Shown here: piece after piece, positions 60,672 to 64,000 of the stretch | Position numbering within the stretch: position 1 is the first letter of the stretch | Layout of the letters: each line of letters starts with the position of its first letter | Source of the DNA: Castanea sativa | Lineage: Eukaryota > Streptophyta > Magnoliopsida > Fagales > Fagaceae | Direction of reading: 5' to 3' | Assembly: GCF_040712315.1 (NCBI RefSeq) | Contig: NC_134022.1 | Span: 6,262,001 to 6,326,000, forward strand | Length of the DNA stretch: 64,000 bases | The notes under the pieces: model-generated | The model's input: only the letters and a program-made list of their open reading frames with translations | Told to the model about the DNA's origin: nothing | The model's database searches: none | Made by a program: the position numbers and the translations under genes

Positions 60672-60953
60672 CTACTTCTTAGTGGGTTTCTTCTTCGAAC
60701 TCACGGCCTGCTGCTGTTGCGGCTTGGGATGCTTCTCGGCCACGCTGGGGTCCAACCACTTGAGCGGGTGGCGATTGAAAAAAGGCCAATTGGGGACTGT
60801 CACCAATGTGGTGAGAAACACACCGCCAGCGTATATTAGCATCATCATCTGGAAAGATCCCAATACATAGCCAGTCCCGAAAGAAACAGCAGCGAATGCC
60901 AATAGCAAAATCTGCACCAGCTGCTCCGCTAGCTTTTGCCCTTGCCAATCCAT
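60672..60953 (-). CDS. Signal peptidase complex subunit 1 (SPCS1/SPC12)
   Basis: A single coding exon of 93 residues, the normal length for plant members. It starts MDWQGQKLAEQL and has two hydrophobic segments at about residues 13-32 and 35-54 (FGTGYVLGSFQMMMLIYAGG at the turn). The family signature PNWPFFNRHPLKWLDP follows, then a basic, Gln- and Lys-rich tail ending KKKPTKK. It is a non-catalytic ER-membrane subunit of signal peptidase, which removes signal peptides. A splice acceptor (TTTTAG) sits directly before the ATG, so the gene has a leader intron. The other frame on this strand (60679-60981) is a shadow. Confidence 0.95.
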   Translation of the reverse strand: MDWQGQKLAEQLVQILLLAFAAVSFGTGYVLGSFQMMMLIYAGGVFLTTLVTVPNWPFFNRHPLKWLDPSVAEKHPKPQQQQAVSSKKKPTKK

Positions 60954-61387
60954 CTAAAACACAATCCACAAACAAGTTCAATTTTTCAATCAGAATTTAT
61001 CAAATTTATGGAAACTTAACCCTAGATCATCAATCCAATCGATGAAACACCTAAAACTAAATAAATTTTTTAAGATAATAAATTGGAATTTGAAACCCTA
61101 GGTACCTGTTTGGTTACCGAGAAAAGGGACGGAAAATAAAGTTGAAGCCTTTGTGTTAAAAATGGCTCCACTTTAGTCGTTCAATAGTGGAAAACGTCAA
61201 AATTGAGTTAATTTTTCATTTCAACAGAACCAAACAAAGGATATGTAAAGAAAGATCGATTTCCCATGAACCAAACAGAAGCTAAATTACTCAGAAATGG
61301 TGGGAATTTATGAGTTTGGTATTAGGAAAAAGATTAACAAGACAAAGCCCTAATCCCAAGAAAAGAGAGAGGGAGAGAGAGATGTAC

Positions 61388-61440
61388 CAGAGTGAGAATG
61401 TGAAGAATACAATTGTGTGAATGAGGAAGAGAATGGAGTA
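61388..61440 (-). other. Probable 5'-leader exon of SPCS1
   Basis: On the minus strand a donor CTCTG|GTACATC at 61388/61387 pairs with the acceptor just before the ATG (60954), giving a leader intron of 434 nt. The upstream limit is a guess. A second possible donor (CAG|GTACCT, near 61109) could give an alternative leader. Confidence 0.55.
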
Positions 61441-62150
61441 TTTTATAGTTTCGGAAACTACTTTTATAGTGTAATATTTGGGGATTTGGTAACCTCAGGC
61501 TCAGGATTTATCATCAATCAAAAACGAGTTGAAACGCTTTTCTTTCTTTCTTTCTTTCTAGTCGAGTTTTTAAAACAACAATCGAAGGGTCGGAATAAGC
61601 ATTTCCTGTTTCCATATGCCTAAAAATAAATAAAATTGGGTCAAATTATTTTTATTTATTTTTAATTAAATCTAAGTACTACTTATAATAAATAATTGAA
61701 ACATAATCAAACATTATAACTACCCAATTGTCGTGATAATTCATAAGGTTGCAATCACTGAAAATATAACATTATAAATTGATTTACATCACATAAGTTG
61801 TAACTATTCAAAAAATTATTAAAAAACCAAAATACCCCTTACTTTGTTATTGATAATCTAGTTTTGTGTAAATAAATTTTTTAACAACCATCACAACATC
61901 AGTACAATTTTTTTTTTTTTTTTAAAGAAAATTTTTTTCAACTAACCCACCATCAAAATTGCAGCACAGATCAGAGTCTGAAGAGGATACTTACTTCAAG
62001 TAGATTAGAGGAGGCTTGTGGAGTTTGAGAGACTGTGAGTGCAATGAAAACTTTGAATACTGTGGAACCCCTGAGAATTTTCTGAAACAAAAGCCCAAGC
62101 CCATAAATATTGACCCAAATAAACTCAACTAAGACTAACGTTGGCATCTT

Positions 62151-62181
<31 letters not shown>

Positions 62182-63282
62182 GAGAAACTACGTTGGCATC
62201 TTAGTTGAGTTTCTTTGCCCTTCAAGTCTTTGAAGAACTATTTTCTATTTTCAAAACTGAAAATAACAAAATGAATAAATAAGTTTGTTTAAAGCGTTTG
62301 AATGTAAGTTTGGATTATTTTTTGCTAAAATTTACTAATTAAAAGTTGACAAAAATACAATTGTACCTAAAAATAGTGATGCTTTAAAAATCAATATAGA
62401 AAATAAGTAACTAAGTTAGAATGCAAAAAGAAACCAGCTAATCAGAACTCAAATTATACTTTAAAAAAAAAAAAACAAATTATAAACCAGTACTCAAAAA
62501 TATTTGTGTATTACAGTTTTTAGAAAACACCAAAATGATGTTTTTAAGGGTATTTTCTATTTTGTGTTTTCACAGTTGCAAACTTTTTGAATAGTGATAC
62601 CCCCCCCCCCCCTTTTTTTTTTTTTGTTGTCTTTCTACCGACCCACCCAAACCTCCTTAAAAATATATATATTATTTTCTTCCTCTGCAAGTGGAACTTC
62701 CACTTTGTGGAAGAAAGTGGAGCTTAATTCAGGTGCGTTAATGGCATGAAGCGTGGCCAATGGTGGCAACTTGAGATTTGAAAGGTAGTAGCAACATCAA
62801 CTTGAATGTGATCTTGATTTAGTGATGTGGCGTCATCGTAAAGGTGACGTGGATGTTGGGTTTCTTGGCTGACAACTTTGGAGTTGATTGAGTGTGATTT
62901 CTTAATTGATTTTTATTTTATTTTTTAAAACATGTTCTTAATTGATGTTGGCAAAAGTTAAGTGAGTAAAGGTGCTATAATTGAGCTTGAGTCTAGTATT
63001 TTGACGCATTGAATTCAATACAATAGGAATAAATGATTAATTTTAAACACTTGTGTTTATTCAGTGCTTTAGAGCACTCAACAAAAGTAAATAGAGTTAG
63101 TTGGTTTTGGTCATTATATATGATTTAAGGGTTTGGGTTGGTTTGGTTATTGTATATGATTTAGGAGTTTGGGTCATTCTTGACTAGGCATGAGTTCAAT
63201 CTCATATAGGGGTTCATGAGTTTGATTTGGGCAATGAGCCTCGACTTGGTTTTGGGTGTAGATTTGGTTTTGGGGTGTAGTT
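61441..63282. other. Intergenic with a poly(T) insertion
   Basis: No gene supported. Notable items are the T run with flanking duplication at 62138-62204 and a C12-T run near 62600-62625. 62690-62880 is less AT-rich, unrecognised sequence. Confidence 0.48.
62138..62204 (-). mobile_element. Minimal retrotransposed tail with 15-bp target duplication
   Basis: ACGTTGGCATCTTAG occurs at 62138-62152 and again at 62190-62204, flanking only a T run and GAGAAACT. On the minus strand this is a few bases plus a poly(A) tail: an extremely 5'-truncated LINE or a poly(A) RNA insertion. Confidence 0.7.
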
Positions 63283-63841
63283 TGTTGGAAAAATAGCATG
63301 GAGCGAATAAGAAATTAATGTTTTTATATTCACTTAAAGATGTTCTTAAAAGTGGTAAAAATCCTGAGTCCCACATAAAAAATGAAATAGATAATATATG
63401 AGTTTATAGGCTCATGGGTTGGACATTGGGTTGGACTTTTGGTATATGTGGACTGGGCCTACATGTCCAAATAATAATATTTTATTATTTTAATTTTTTG
63501 AGTCAGTTAGTCTGTGCACATCAGTTATTACTGAAACAGAGTATCTATTCAGTAATGTATAATTTTGCATAGTCTCTCATTCACAAAAAACTACTTTTCA
63601 GAAAAAACTCTCCAATGAGAATTTTTGTGCATTCATATTGTGTCAAAGAGAGAGCAAGAGACATTGAGTAGTTCGCAAAGCACGACCTTGGGTGTTTCGT
63701 TTTCGTGCTGTAAATCATTTTATCCTGGAAGGCAGACGTCCGTGAGTCTCAAAGCACCACCGTGTGTCAAACACAAGATTTAATCTGATTTGTTCATCAT
63801 TCACGCATCTGGTTTGTGACTTTTTAATTATTTGTAGATTT

Positions 63842-63899
<58 letters not shown>

Positions 63900-64000
63900 T
63901 CAGTGTTTTTTTGTTATTGTTGCCTTGTACATATTTTGTGTTATTGTTTTTTCATAGATCTGTGTTGTATTCCTTTTGCTTTATCACAAAAATAAATTAT
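63283..64000 (+). mobile_element. Probable copia-type LTR, 5' end; continues beyond the window
   Basis: Starts TGTTGGAAAAATAGCATGGA, a common form of Ty1/copia LTR start. It has GAGTCCCACATAAAAAATG, an AT-rich promoter-like zone, and a T-rich U5-like region with CGCATCTGGTTTGTGAC near 63805 that resembles 32072-32100. An (AT)n run at 63846-63898 lies inside. No right end, primer-binding site or coding region is in view, so it may be a 5' LTR or a solo LTR. Confidence 0.55.
63846..63898. repeat. (AT)n microsatellite
   Basis: About 26 AT units with one G interruption, within the LTR-like sequence. Confidence 0.96.

Noticed and set aside
60679..60981. 100-codon open frame overlapping SPCS1 on the same strand
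   Set aside because: The frame at 60672-60953 matches the SPC12 family from start to stop; this one is a shifted shadow.

Overview
The window is plant nuclear DNA. It is AT-rich, carries long introns with GT-AG borders, and is packed with short non-autonomous transposons, SINEs and one full-length L1-type LINE. Its genes are plant-specific or plant-typical: an ALMT anion channel, a NAC transcription factor, plastid SufD and a TLDc protein. A woody eudicot is most likely. Fagales or Fagaceae is a guess from the general look of the repeats and could not be verified here.

Layout. 0-2 kb: a Mutator-like element with long inverted arms and a perfect 9-bp target duplication. 5.2-9.5 kb: a six-exon ALMT gene (+), whose fifth intron holds a SINE split by a Harbinger-like element. 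10-19 kb: a gene-poor stretch with three more inverted-repeat elements, two SINE copies and a tRNA-Cys(GCA) gene (-). 20.07-20.6 kb: the terminal exon of a TLDc-domain gene (+). 23.6-25.4 kb: a NAC gene (-). 26-40 kb: no convincing gene; MITEs, SINEs, a possible LTR and a locally triplicated segment. 40.5-47.3 kb: chloroplast SufD (+), with a 5'-leader intron and a 3.9-kb first coding intron containing a SINE and a LINE fragment. 48-53.5 kb: repeats, a small unassigned ORF and a group of Tourist-like MITEs with hairpins. 53.7-59.85 kb: a complete but inactivated LINE (-). 60.67-61.4 kb: signal peptidase complex subunit 1 (-). 63.28 kb to the end: a probable copia-type LTR that runs out of the window.

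The genes do not form a pathway. TLDc, NAC and SufD lie in the order I recall for Arabidopsis AT1G32520, AT1G32510 (ANAC011) and AT1G32500 (ABCI7/SUFD), so the middle of the window looks like an old syntenic block expanded by transposons. I found no convincing new multi-gene system. The most informative observations are the nested and dated insertions, the nonsense-mutation pattern in the LINE (nearly all C-to-T type), the optional in-frame intron in the NAC gene, and a MITE family with a conserved hairpin position but different hairpin sequences.
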